Assembly: GCA_020465985.1 (NCBI GenBank)
Contig: JAANYP010004780.1
Coordinates: 1,170,135-1,234,134 of the forward strand
Reading direction: 5' to 3'
Source: Centrapalus pauciflorus
Lineage: Eukaryota > Streptophyta > Magnoliopsida > Asterales > Asteraceae
Length of the DNA stretch: 64,000 bases
Part shown: in pieces, positions 13,305 through 24,441 of the stretch
How the letters are laid out: each line of letters starts with the position of its first letter
Position numbering within the stretch: the stretch's first letter is position 1
Notes under the pieces: generated by a model
What the model was told of the DNA's origin: nothing
The model's input: the letters and a program-made list of their open reading frames with translations, nothing else
The model's database searches: none
Translations under genes and position numbers: made by a program

Positions 13305-13592
13305 GTTTATTATGAAAAAAAGCAACACTTTTTTTGCGGTTTCGTCCATCAATTTTATTTTTTTCCAGAAATGTACTCTAAGTTAATTTTTTTTCTGGTT
13401 ATGTGAAATTTGACTATTATAGTCCGACTTAATTAGCAAACCATGTTTTTAAAATCTAAAAATTCGGGTCCTAATAGTCAAATTTTACTAAACCAAAAAA
13501 AATTAACTTGAGGACTTATTTGTGAAAAAATAACATGAAGGGACGAAAACGCAAAAACGGTGAAAAGATGTTGGTTTTGTTCATTATATATC
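13275..13592. repeat. (CA)n tract and adjoining foldback MITE
   Basis: 13275-13302 is a (CA)n microsatellite. Directly after it comes an inverted repeat: TTTATTATGAAAAAAAGCAA and GCGGTTTCGTCC on the left are mirrored by GGACGAAAACGC and TTGTTCATTATA on the right, near 13540-13590. A related, shorter element occurs at 21885-22055 and in the duplicate at 43300-43475. Confidence 0.6.
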
Positions 13593-14106
13593 GGATATCC
13601 GAATTTCGGATAGTGATTTTTGCTATCCGAATTTCGTATTCGGATATCAGATTATCCGAATATTTGAAAATTCATATTTTTTAATTTTTTTTAATAAAAT
13701 AAATCAAATATTTAAATATCTAAAATACAAATTTATATATCCAATTACATATTAAAGTTAAAATATCACAAACTAAATGTATCCGGATTATTATAATCAA
13801 AACAATTGAAAAAAGATTTAAAAAACTAAAAAAAATGTAAAATATTAGTTAATAAATCTACAAAATCAAGATTAAACTAAAAAAAATATACATTAGAATA
13901 TTAATAAACGCTCAATATTATGTAAATAATCAATACTAAAGATATACAATTTTTTTGGTTTTTCGGAATTCTGAATATCCGAAAATTTGGAATTTTATAA
14001 TCCGTATCCAAATCTGAAATCCCAGATATCTGGAAAGTTTTGGATAATTTCGGATCAAATTTTCGGATATTTATTTCGTATTCTCGAATTCAATTTTTTT
14101 TAACAC
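13593..14106. repeat. CGGATATCCGAA-rich repeat
   Basis: Both ends are dense in CGGATATCCGAA/TTCGGATA words in both orientations around an AT-rich core, as in a decayed foldback element. No coding potential and no target duplication identified. Confidence 0.5.
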
Positions 14107-14107
14107 C

Positions 14108-14119
14108 TCACACACACAC

Positions 14120-14175
<56 letters not shown>
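14108..14175. repeat. Compound microsatellite (CA)n(TG)n(TA)n
   Basis: CACACACACACG runs directly into TGTGTGTG and then TATATA. The CA/TG part is self-complementary and can form a hairpin. A similar arrangement occurs at 33833-33932. Confidence 0.85.
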
Positions 14176-14178
<3 letters not shown>

Positions 14179-14230
14179 TTCTGTAATTGGTTTACAAGCA
14201 TGCATATAACATCATCATGTATAAATAAAT

Positions 14231-14704
14231 AGGGTTAAAGTCATAAAAATGCATGTTAGTTTACTGAAATTACTTAAATGACTAATCTAGTTATTTTTTT
14301 ATCTCATTAGTACTTGTACTTATACTTTATTGTTGAGATCGTACTTTTGATTACCGGTTTTACCTGTAATGATATTATATTTGTGTTTTTAGACTTATGA
14401 AAAGAATCTATATGCTTATGTAAATTTTCTAAATTATTTATATAGATCAAATCCACGTTGTACTCCAAAATAATTTGTTGATATGATACGTGTAACCAGT
14501 AACTATGTTGATATGATAAATCCACGTAAGCATCATGTCATTAAAAACCTGTCACGTTGTCATTTGAATCAGCAAAAACTGTCATATCAACATAGTTACT
14601 GGTTACACGTACCATATCGACAAGTTATTTTGGAGTACAACTACCATCAGATCAAAAAAAAATTAATTAGTCATTTAGGTAAATTGAGAAAAGACTTTAA
14701 CCCT
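14231..14704. repeat. Foldback MITE with ~60-bp near-perfect inner arms
   Basis: The outer ends are AGGGTTAAAGTC and its complement GACTTTAACCCT. The inner arms at 14457-14517 and 14582-14641 are almost perfect complements (both contain GTAACCAGTAACTATG or its complement). The flanks carry AATAAAT on both sides, a likely 7-bp or longer target duplication. It is a non-coding Mutator-like foldback element. Confidence 0.78.
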
Positions 14705-14758
14705 AATAAATATTGCAAAATTCCAATGAAGTGTTGCACGTGTGATATCGTCATAAGT

Positions 14759-14987
14759 TTTTTTTTTTGAACAGCGAAAAAGATGACGGGCCAGAAGCTT
14801 CGGCATTGCCATCACCTCTAAACCCGCAATCTAAATATTATTAAAATACTAGCAAGATGCTAGAAAAACAGAAAATACAAAGGAGCTTTTACAGCGAGGA
14901 AAGTGGAAAAGTACATCATAATGACCACAACAAAGACTTATACTTAGCCCTATACTTTAACCAAGAAAACAAATTAGCTTGAAATTC
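14759..14987 (-). mobile_element. 5'-truncated LINE (L1-like) 3' end
   Basis: On the minus strand the segment ends CTTTTTCGCTGTTC followed by poly(A), the typical tail of plant L1-type LINEs. It is flanked by the 12-bp duplication ATCGTCATAAGT at 14747-14758 and 14988-14999. Only about 230 bp were copied, so it is a dead-on-arrival insertion, about 270 bp upstream of the next start codon. Confidence 0.75.
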
Positions 14988-15181
14988 ATCGTCATAAGTG
15001 GAGCGTAAAAATTAGAATTTTTAGTTGCTAAATAAACCCCTCTCAATTAACTCTCATCCTTAAAGACACAGTCCTTAAGGTACCCCTACGCGCGCACGCT
15101 TCATATTGATCCTGTGAGACGCGAAATAAGAGGGAACGATCGAGAATTATCAACAAAGATAAGCGCGGCCATCAAAGAGGA

Positions 15182-15197
15182 TTAGGGTTAGGGTTTT
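15182..15197 (+). promoter_or_regulatory. Telo-box motifs before a small gene
   Basis: Two overlapping TTAGGGTT words (complement of AAACCCTAA) lie about 60 bp before the start codon at 15258. Telo-boxes are common in plant 5' regions of growth-related genes. A TATATAG near 15209-15216 is probably too close to the start codon to be the core TATA box. Confidence 0.45.
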
Positions 15198-15257
15198 GTG
15201 ATCGACAATTCACTCACTATATAGCTTCTTCCAAAATTTCTCAAATTACTTCCATTA

Positions 15258-15749
15258 ATGGCGTCACCACCAGTCCCTCTTTCAGACATCTCGCCGGTAC
15301 ACTACGATTGCGATGAAGAATCAATGCATGAAACCGGTTATTCTCAGCGAGGATGTTGTTACTGGATGCCATGCATGCAACCCCAACGTCCGCCGGTTGA
15401 TATCAGATCGAATTGGTGGCAACTGATCATGGAGAGAGGTAAGGACGACGGTCGGCGGTGGTGGTCCAAGGGATTGACGCCGTTTAAGAAGATTAGAGAG
15501 TGGTCGGAGCTTGTTGCTGGTCCAAAGTGGAAGACATTTATTCGACGGTTTAGGAAAAAACGCTGTAAACAATCAATATTCCAGTACGATCCGGTGAGTT
15601 ACGCGCTCAATTTTGACGAAGGTCAAGCTCAAACGGAAGACGATGATCTGTTATTTCGTGATTTCTCATCGAGGTATGCTTCGATTCCAATTTCGACAAA
15701 ATCTTCTATGGATTTAGGAAAAGATGAATTTACCTTCATGACTGATTGA
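15258..15749 (+). CDS. Plant-specific small protein with YDPxSYALNFD motif
   Basis: A single-exon protein of 163 residues. It contains a Cys-rich N-terminal patch (CCYWMPC, residues ~33-39), a Trp- and Lys-rich middle (WWSKGLTPFKKIREWSELV, then GPKWKTFIRRFRKK), the conserved motif FQYDPVSYALNFDEG, and a Ser-rich tail (ISTKSSMDLG). This order is what I recall of a plant-only family of uncharacterised small basic proteins. No enzyme motif, signal peptide or membrane span is visible. The ATG follows a normal plant leader and the frame shows no lesion. Function unknown; I do not assign a symbol. Confidence 0.75.
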   Translation: MASPPVPLSDISPVHYDCDEESMHETGYSQRGCCYWMPCMQPQRPPVDIRSNWWQLIMERGKDDGRRWWSKGLTPFKKIREWSELVAGPKWKTFIRRFRKKRCKQSIFQYDPVSYALNFDEGQAQTEDDDLLFRDFSSRYASIPISTKSSMDLGKDEFTFMTD

Positions 15750-16576
15750 TTGATGATTGAAGTTGTGTTCGAATTGAAGTACAAATTAACAAATATGCAT
15801 AAGGTGCCATTTGATTTTGAGGCAATGTACATGATATCGATCAGGTATTTTGAATTCCTTAGATCGGATATTGATCGTTGACATAGGAGTCGTGATGAAC
15901 TGATGATCGAGTACATTCCCCTAAAAAAAACGAATTAATTTTGTTTGAATCAAATACTACTGAGATCTTCAATTCCATCTTGATCGAACAAATTCCCCAA
16001 CGATACCAGGCCCCCGCTGGGGAAGATTCTAAGGATCGATCGATCATAAATTATTAACTCATCATATCAGTTTCTTTACTGAAATTTCACTTTTTCTTTA
16101 TGTATTTTCTTGAGGTGTGTTTGGGCGACTAGCTAGCTGCTCTAAAATCTCAAGTGATTGTTATATATTGTTTTCTTTAGTTTATATACAATATATACTA
16201 TTTTGCACATAGTATATATACGCTTATAGTTATAGCTAGCTGACTAGTGTGACATACTGATCATTCAACAACACTTGAAAGCACATTAACATTTAATTCA
16301 ACATAAAATAATTTATAAAAAGTGATTGTTTTGAATTTATATATATAATAATTAATAAAAATAAAAATTTGTTTACATCAAATACTTGATCTATAAACTT
16401 AATTATTTATCATAGCAACGTCGTCCAAACATCCCTTTAATTAATACTAATTTGCATAAACCTTAATTGGTTTAGCTTAATTAATTATTAAGAAGAGTTT
16501 GAGCTATTATATATGTAAAATATCTACCTTGGTTGCTGATATATCTTAATCTTGTATTGGTTTGCTAGTGTGTGTA
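15750..16576. other. 3' flank, AT-rich, no gene seen
   Basis: Presumed 3' UTR then AT-rich spacer. No further gene is supported. Confidence 0.45.
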
Positions 16577-17089
16577 TATATATAGAATATGGTTCGAGAG
16601 AGTATCACTCATTGTGCAGCGCACCATAAGATACCATCTTTAAAAAAAAATTTAATTTTTTTTTCATAAACATGTTTTAATTAACATTATGAAGATCATA
16701 TGTAAATTTCGCATATATTCACATATCCTAGCTCTTAAAAGTTATGTGAACGTATACTTACATAATTTTGAATATATGTGAACGTGCATTTATATGATGC
16801 GTGATTTCATGCACTTAGAGTGTTCGAATTTGCGTGAACAGCTGTTTAGTGTATAAGCAATTCTTTAATGGTCGCACCGGGTTTGGATGAAGATGATGTT
16901 ACGTGGCGTTCAGATTCAGTCTTGAAGTGAATGAATTAGAAAGAACGAAGAAGTAAGGAAATGAGATGACTTCATATATCATCTGTGTAATGTCAATTAA
17001 AACATGTTAATGAAAAAAATTAAAAAAAAAAACTTTTAAGAGTGGTGTACCTTCTAGTGCGCTGCATAATGCGTGGTACTCAATTGAGC

Positions 17090-17091
<2 letters not shown>
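16577..17091. repeat. (TA)n-associated foldback element, type 4
   Basis: The left end (GAGTATCACTCATTGTGCAG) and the right end, complementary to GAGTACCACGCATTATGCAG, are diverged inverted repeats. The interior is rich in TGTGAAC words. The left flank is TGTGTATATATATA and the right flank is the (TA)n array from 17092. Confidence 0.55.

Positions 17092-17169
<78 letters not shown>
17092..17169. repeat. (TA)n microsatellite
   Basis: Near-perfect TA array separating two inserted elements. Confidence 0.9.
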
Positions 17170-17172
<3 letters not shown>

Positions 17173-17590
17173 ATATGGTTCGTGTGAGTACCTAAAAAAT
17201 GCAATGCAGAGTACCGTGAGTACCTGACACGGGTTTCGGATGTGAACAAGCTCTGAAAAAAAAAATTTTAAAAAGATTTTCATATTAATTTAGATACAAA
17301 TAATATAAGACTATTTATAAAAAATTACATACATTCACACTTTCTAGCATCTTAAAAGTCATGTGAACGTTAAAAAATTTATGTGAACATTCTTAGTGTG
17401 AACATACGTTGACAACTGTGCAGTTTATGTGAACACACATGTTTCGCATAGTTCTAGTGTGTGTTTATGTGTGATTTTTTGCAAATAGTCTTATATTATT
17501 GATTTTAACATGATCATGGAAAAAATTCAAAAAATGGTTTTAAGCGAGGTAACTCCGGTACTCCACAAAACTAATGGTACTCATTTAAAC

Positions 17591-17592
<2 letters not shown>
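17170..17592. repeat. (TA)n-embedded element, type 1, copy a
   Basis: About 423 bp between two TA arrays. The ends carry GGTTCGTGTGAGTACC and, at the right end, TGGTACTCATTTAAACCC. The interior is rich in TGTGAAC. An inverted second copy lies at 19639-20068. Confidence 0.75.

Positions 17593-17670
<78 letters not shown>
17593..17670. repeat. (TA)n microsatellite
   Basis: TA array separating the type 1 and type 2 elements. Confidence 0.9.
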
Positions 17671-17674
<4 letters not shown>

Positions 17675-17946
17675 GTGGGTTCAATGGAGAACTTCCATGC
17701 ATCGAAGAACCTTGAACAACCTCCATGCACCACCACAAATGCATCACAATTCCCCTGTAATGCATCATTATTTCCACGTGATGCATCATATTCTCGCGTG
17801 ATGCATCGATTTCTACATTATTTCCACGTGATGCATCAAATTCCCGCGTGATGCATCAATTTCTAAGTGATGCATTTCAGTTTTTCTAGCGATGCATTGT
17901 GGTTCTCCAAGGTTCTTCGATGCATAAGGTTCTCCATTGAACTCAC

Positions 17947-17950
<4 letters not shown>
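17671..17950. repeat. (TA)n-embedded foldback, type 2, copy a
   Basis: The left end AGAGGTGGGTTCAATGGAGA is mirrored by TCTCCATTGAACTCACCTCT at the right. The interior repeats GATGCATCA and CGCGTGATGCATCA words. TA arrays abut both ends. It is non-coding; apparent open frames are by-products of the repeats. Confidence 0.8.
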
Positions 17951-18007
<57 letters not shown>

Positions 18008-18015
18008 TATATATA

Positions 18016-18110
18016 CAGGGCCGATCCTGGGCCTGGTCCACCACCCAGGGCCCAATTCACTTTAAGGGGCCCAAAAATTTTTAATATGTTAATATAGCCC
18101 TGTAGTCCAG
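18016..18110 (+). mobile_element. hAT-type left terminus, right end not found
   Basis: CAGGGCCGATCCTGGGCC followed by CCACCCAGGGCCC matches the terminal word order of the hAT element at 331. It begins at the edge of a TA array. No matching right end (CGGCCCTG type) was seen, so its extent is unknown. Confidence 0.5.
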
Positions 18111-18149
18111 TATTAGGTTATATGTGTTTTGCGTGATAAAAATTATAGA

Positions 18150-18215
18150 AAATGTGTTGGTTTAGTTGGTAGTCATCTCACCTTGGAACTCTAATGGCAT
18201 TGGTTCGATTCCCAT
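18150..18215 (+). other. tRNA-like (SINE-like) promoter boxes
   Basis: TGGTTTAGTTGGTAG resembles a tRNA A box and GGTTCGATTCC about 33 bp later matches a B box. No complete cloverleaf can be folded. This fits a SINE head or tRNA-derived segment inside a transposon, not a functional tRNA. Confidence 0.35.
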
Positions 18216-18739
18216 TGTGTGCGTTTTTTTATTTTTTTTAATATCTCATCACTATCACTTGTATATTTTCATCTACAGATATCGTCTATTTGATTTATAT
18301 CAATATACAATCCATCAAACTCAATATTCATACTTTTGTTTTTCAGTGAGTTTGATTTTTTTAATTTTGTTTATCACGTGGTTTAGGTTATTTATTATAC
18401 GATTATTAAAAATAATAATGAGATATGTATTTATTTCTTGAGATTTTATTTATTTTTGACACATATGTTACTATTTATGTTATGAATCATTTAAAATTTA
18501 AACTTCTTTTTTTCAATTTACTAATAAAAATATAATTTAATATTGTATGTAATTTTTACCCAATTTATAATCATATGATGTTAATATAAATTTTTTTTGC
18601 GGTTTTTTGGATTAAGGAAAAATTCAAAGAAGCACAGTGAAACCATTACACAATGACAGATTGTGAAGTTTTTAAAGACATGACATTGACAATAGTGCAA
18701 CAAAATTAATATTATTTAATTGTAACTTTTTTATACGAA

Positions 18740-19540
18740 AACAGTTTATATTATATAAAGTGAAAAGTGTTCAAAAATTATTTTTAAAATAGTTTGGCTA
18801 CTAAAAAGTTATATAAATTTAGTTGAAATCAAATTGAACATAATAATACGTTCAAATTATTGTAAAACAAAATATTTTAAAACTAGTTTGCAAATATATA
18901 AAAATGATATTTTAAAACTGGTTCTAGAAAGAAGAAAATTTATGTCAATGTAAATGAAAACAATAAGTACATAACTATGTATTAAAATTCGTGTAAAACA
19001 AGTATAAATAATTTTTGAGTTTGACCTTGAAGTCTATAAATTTCACCTCGATACTTGAAAAGTTTGAATTGTTTAATAAAAGTTCGACTCGATATGTATA
19101 CATATAAGACTCGATACTCAAATTACTTGATAAGATTGACATGATATATACATATATAAAAGACTCGAAAAGCTCGATAAAAACTCGAGCCAAATCATTT
19201 AAAGCTCGAGGTCGACTCGTTTACTTTTTCGAGCTCGAGTTTTAGGTTCGGGCTCGAGATCGAGCTCGACAAAATCTCGGTTCGTTCGAGCCGAGCTTGA
19301 GCTTGAGCTGCTCGATTAAAGCTCGTCTCGTTTGCAGTCCCAGACGAAACATCATATGAGGTTATGAGCTGCATGGATGCAAGCATGAATAGTACGGGAA
19401 GGAAATTTGAAATTTTATAATTATTAAATTAATTAATATTGATAGTATGAAACTGTTGTTTTTAATAATATTTTTTTTTATAAAAAATAATTATATTAAA
19501 ATTAGTTCATATGAAAATATAGGTGTATACTACCATTTTT
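18740..19540. repeat. Duplicated block X, copy 1 (CTCGAG-rich)
   Basis: About 800 bp that reappear in the same orientation at 34105-34890. The core at 19190-19330 is dense in GAGCTCGAG/CTCGAGC words, a common plant transposon-end signature. It marks the left part of the tandem segmental duplication. Apparent minus-strand open frames in it are not genes. Confidence 0.75.
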
Positions 19541-19550
19541 TCAATTGAGA

Positions 19551-19552
<2 letters not shown>

Positions 19553-19638
<86 letters not shown>
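19553..19638. repeat. (TA)n microsatellite
   Basis: Long TA array directly left of the inverted type 1 element. Confidence 0.9.
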
Positions 19639-19640
<2 letters not shown>

Positions 19641-20068
19641 GTTCAAATGAGTACCACTAGTTTTTCGGAGCACCGGAGGTACCTCGCTTAAAACCATTTT
19701 TTTTGAAATTTTTTTTCATAATCATGGTTAAATTAATAATACAAGACTACTTGCAAAAAATCACACATAAACACACACTAGAACTATGTGAAACGTGTGT
19801 GTTCACATGAACTGTACTGTTGTGAACGTGTGTTCACAACTAAGCATGTTCACATGAATTTTTTCACGTTCACATGACTTTTAAGATGATAGAAAGTGTG
19901 AATGTATATAATTTTTACGAATAACCTTATTTTATTTGTATCTAAATGAATATGAAAAAATTTTCAAAAAAATTTTTTTTTTCGGAGCAAGTTCACATCC
20001 GAAACCCGTGTGTTCACAGGTACTCACGGTACTCTGCATTTTTTAGGTACTCACACGAACCATATTCT
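19639..20068. repeat. (TA)n-embedded element, type 1, copy b (inverted)
   Basis: Reverse-complement copy of 17170-17592. It starts GGGTTCAAATGAGTACC and ends GGTACTCACACGAACC, with (TA)n on both sides. Together with copy a it forms an inverted pair about 2 kb apart. Confidence 0.75.
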
Positions 20069-20091
20069 ATATATATATGTATATGTATATA

Positions 20092-20151
<60 letters not shown>

Positions 20152-20354
20152 TTTTGCGTGAAATAAAATATTTTATCGTAATGAACATATATACTTAATA
20201 TGATACTCCAACACTCTACTCTAATATGAGCTCTATTGAACTTCAGTGTGTCTACATACATACTCTCTCTCTCTCTCTCTCATATATATATACACACACA
20301 TAAATATTTGTGTGTGTACACAAATGTATGTATGTATATGTACGTATGTGTGTG

Positions 20355-20408
<54 letters not shown>
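20069..20408. repeat. (TA)n, (CT)n and (CA/TG)n microsatellite stretch
   Basis: TA arrays at about 20090-20148 and 20366-20408, with CT and TATG/TGTG tracts between 20262 and 20365. No gene. Confidence 0.8.
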
Positions 20409-20412
<4 letters not shown>

Positions 20413-20843
20413 CGAGATCCATGGAAAACTATATTAGACTGGAAAACTGGAAAACCATATCAAATGCACAAGTTCATTATGATAAAATGTTAAATTTCAT
20501 GTAAAATTATAATATACATATGTTCAAAATTGCATTATGATTAACTAATTCATATCATCTACATGTTCGTTAAGACAAAATGTTTAATTTCATGCAAAAA
20601 TGCGTAATATACACATGTTCGTGCATATTGCACATTTGAACATGTGCATATTGTTATTTTGCATGAAATGGAACATTTTATCCTAATGAACATGTAAATT
20701 ATGTGAACTAGTCAATAATAATGCACATTTGAACATATGTATATTGTAGTTGTGCATTAAATTTAACATTTTACCGTAATGAACATGTGCATTTAATATG
20801 GTTTTCCAGTTTTCCAGTCAAAGATGGTTTTCCATAGATTAAA

Positions 20844-20845
<2 letters not shown>
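20409..20845. repeat. (TA)n-embedded foldback, type 3
   Basis: The left end GGGTCGAGATCCATGGAAAAC with ACTGGAAAACTGG is mirrored on the right by CCAGTTTTCCAGT and GTTTTCCATAGATTAAACC. The interior repeats AACATGTGCAT-type words in both orientations. TA arrays flank both ends (20366-20408 and 20846-20928). Confidence 0.75.
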
Positions 20846-20929
<84 letters not shown>

Positions 20930-20934
<5 letters not shown>

Positions 20935-22426
20935 AAAGTATCACGTTTAAGTTTAGATCTTTTGAACTTTTTATAATAAAATGTAAACGTTTTTAAATCA
21001 TAAAATAAATTAAATCTATTACGTACTCTTTTAAATTAAATGATTTTTAATAAGAATTAAAACATCTATAAAAACATATAAATTTTTATTAAAAGTTAAA
21101 AATAAAATATTTTATTAAGTTTATGTTTTCTTTTTGAAAATTTTAGAAAACATTAAACGTTTTCGTAAACAATAAAAATATATTTACTTTTCAAAAATTT
21201 TGCTATTTTTCTAGAACTTTTAAAAAAATTTCTTAAAATTTTCAAAAAACGTTTAAATATTTTACTTAAAACTTTTTTAATATACGGGCTTAAAAATTTT
21301 AAACTCTTCAATAAATTAAACTTTTAAAATATTTTAAGTTACTGAAAGAATGATTCAAAGCGTTTAAATTATAAAAAAATTTAAATGTTAACTGAAAGTG
21401 TTAAAAAATTGTTTGTGTAAAAAAAATTAAAAACGTCAAAGAGATTTTAATACTTTTGACATTGATTACATTTATTCTGTGAATTAAAAAAAATACTTTT
21501 GTTTAAACTTCAAAAATATAAACTCAAAGCGTTACTTTTTAGTTAGTAATAATAATAATGATGCATTTGCCTTTATTAATACTTTATTATTTAATTTATA
21601 TATTTATATTAAATTAAATATACTAATATTTTTTATTTTTAGATTTGTTAAGTATTTAACAATAATAGAATTAATAAAAAAACAACTTTATTAAAAATTA
21701 TTAAACACTAAGGGTAAAATGATCATTTTAAATGGTCAAATGATAAAATTCGTAACAAAACTTCAACTACAAGGACTTTCAATGTAATTTTTAAAGTTAA
21801 ATTACTTAATCCATAATTTATAGTAAATCACATGAACGGAATTTGTAATTTACCCTAGAACATATGTATATAATAAAGAGTTTATTATGAAAAAAAAGGC
21901 TACATACTTTCATGTATTTTTTGCGTTTTTATCTCTTTATGTTATTTCTTCTAGAAAAGTCCTCAAGTTACGTTTTTTTTTCTGACTTAGTAAAAGAATA
22001 ACATTAGTGACAAAAACGCAAAACCGTAAAGACATATTGGTTTTTTTATTTAAAAAACATGCGTTAAATTTTATACATATGTTTTGACCTATATGATTAT
22101 ATAACCTATGATGAAAATTAATAAGAATTTGAATTTTCTTTTAATGCTTTTAAAACTTTAACGTTGCGTTCTCGATGGTGGATAGAAAATAAATTAGAGG
22201 AATGTATATTTTCTTTCCATTGGTTTCTCCTCACTTTTTGGAGGAAAATTTTAGAGCAAAAACACGACAATTTCATTCCTTTACATCCTAAAAAATAAAA
22301 AAGAACACAAACTAATTAATTTTCTTGATTTCATTTCTTTTTCACTGTTAAAAAAGTTATTAGAACACATCGTAAATTATAAAGAGAAATAACAAAAATA
22401 TATTTGAACTCTCTTCAAACATGATT
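20930..22426. repeat. Segmental duplication copy 1, left half
   Basis: Matches 42340-43860 almost throughout. It is AT-rich and non-coding, and includes a MITE-like piece (21885-22055). Both copies begin directly after a (TA)n array. Copy 1 is interrupted at 22427 by an LTR element and resumes at 29134. Confidence 0.85.
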
Positions 22427-24426
22427 TGTAACACCCTCCCTTAACCCGGAAATGCCACGTCAATACAATACACAGGTGGCAGTAACGCAATAACTCTATA
22501 ACACATAAGTCAGAAGGATACACTGAAATCACTGGTAATTTAAAACTTTTATACAAACATATTATCCGCTAAATTACATAAGCCCAAAAGGTGCTAACAT
22601 AAACTGTACTGATCAGATCATCACACGAAATTAACACAAAGCTTCCCAGATGATTCCCGATCCCAGCTACTCAAACTCGGCTGCTACTCCTGTCACTAAC
22701 GCCCTGAACATGGAAGACTCGAATACGTAAGCTCGAAAGCTCGTGAGTACTCGAGGGTTAGACTCTGCACAGAATACATGTAACACACATACACCTAGCA
22801 CATTCACGCAAATCAATCTCTAGCTCGGTCCCTGGCAATCATCATCACAATACAGGTATGAACACATACATGAGATCCGAAGCCCTGCACACAATATCAC
22901 TGAGGGGGACCCTTCCCCAGCTAACGACCGTGTACACCGGTGGTTAGCCACAACCCTGTAGCACGGGCGCGAACCGGCTACAGGCCCTGCCGTGTATACA
23001 CGCCCCAAGGACTGTTAGGGACAGTCAACCCGCGCGATAACCCATCGCGAATCACCGTCCGTATGGAACTCATCACGGACCCCGGACTGGATCTCATCTC
23101 ATGCACATATATCACATATGTAAGAATAGAATCATACCTGAAGCCCACGTCCCTGTCTCATACACAGCATAGCACAATATACACAAATAGCACGACACAA
23201 CTCAGAAAACGGAGCGCTCGTTTGGAAAAGACTCGGGTACTCACCTGGTTGATCCACTAATCTCAGAATCTCTGACTCGGCTCGGCTCGCTGACTCGTCC
23301 CTGAAATTACACAAATCCCAACTCGTTAACACAAATCCACGAACACATATTACAAACTCGTAATGAGCTTAACTCGAACCCGAAAGCAACCCCCAACCGA
23401 ATCCCAAAACTCTAACTCGAAAACAACCCCGATGAAACCCCGAGAACTCGATCAAGACCCGACCCGAAATAATTCCAACAATTTCCCGAACACCCAACAA
23501 AATATAACCCAAAATCCCAAGCGGAACCCAACTCCTAAAACCCTCGAACCGACCCGAAACCCCGAACAATCCCAACCGAAAGCCTCGAAAACCCGACTCA
23601 CAACAATCTCAAACGAAACACGACTCAATAAATCACATAACCCGAATACATCCGTCAAGAACCAACACGACTCAGATACAGCCCCAAACGAGCAACCGAT
23701 GCTCGAAATTCGGCCGAAACAGCCCTACTCCCCGATCTCGCCCGCGCTCCAGGCAACACGGCCGCGCTCGGCCTCAGCTCGTCGCGACCACGACTGCAGG
23801 ATCGCGACCGCGACCCCTGCAGTGTTGCTCCTTCCCTGTTCGTCGACCAGTTCTGCCCAGGAGCTTAAAAGCTCCCCCAAATCGACTTTCAGTCCTAAAA
23901 TACTTCCCAAATCAACATATAACTCCCCTAAAACAGATTGCAATTAACCCCCACAACTTGGTTAACACATGACTCAATTTTTAGAAGCAAAATTGGAGGT
24001 TCTTACCTCAAACTCTCAAGAACATAAAGATGAAGAGGAAAACCAAGATTCAGCAACCAATTCGCATCTTAAAGCTTGATTTTGCAGCTGGAACTCATGT
24101 ACGCACACACACACTTTTCACACACACTTTAGGTTTGAAAATAAGAAAGGAACGCACGTACATATGTTTTCTAATTTCGACGGGTTCCGACCCCATAACC
24201 CGAACCCGATACCCCTTTTTCACAAATAATATTCAATCAACCCGATTAAATCCACGAACTCAAATATATAATCAATCCACTAGATTATAACCCGGAGACA
24301 CGTAACTCGCAACCCGACACGTATATACATCCACTAATCGGGTTCTCATTGGACCCACGCAATAATAATATATTAAATCTCCACTAAAATAAATCCACGT
24401 AATAACCCTGAAAACGGGATGTTACA
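22427..24426 (-). repeat. Downstream (3') LTR of element A
   Basis: 2,000 bp. In element orientation it carries an upstream segment, a conserved splice-donor-like GAG|GTAAGAA (near 24007), an acceptor-like TTTCAG before GACGAGTCAGCGA, and a highly conserved block at 22869-23107 shared with element B. Confidence 0.9.
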
Positions 24427-24427
24427 A

Positions 24428-24441
24428 ATCCTCCCCTCTTT
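24428..24441 (-). other. Polypurine tract of element A
   Basis: Minus-strand AAAGAGGGGAGGA directly before the 3' LTR; the plus-strand DNA primer site used in reverse transcription. Confidence 0.85.

Noticed and set aside
15182..15197. Telomere or interstitial telomeric repeat
   Set aside because: Only two TTAGGGT units; better explained as telo-box motifs in a 5' region.
17007..18097. Open frames of alternating Ile-Tyr residues
   Set aside because: They are translations of (TA)n microsatellites, open in any frame free of stops; no protein evidence.
18150..18215. Functional tRNA gene
   Set aside because: A- and B-box-like words are present but no acceptor or anticodon stem pairs.
22940..24290. 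Several open frames in the LTRs of element A (e.g. 23363-23947), repeated at 27647-28997
   Set aside because: They lie wholly within the LTRs, occur on both strands and have low-complexity composition; treated as non-coding LTR.
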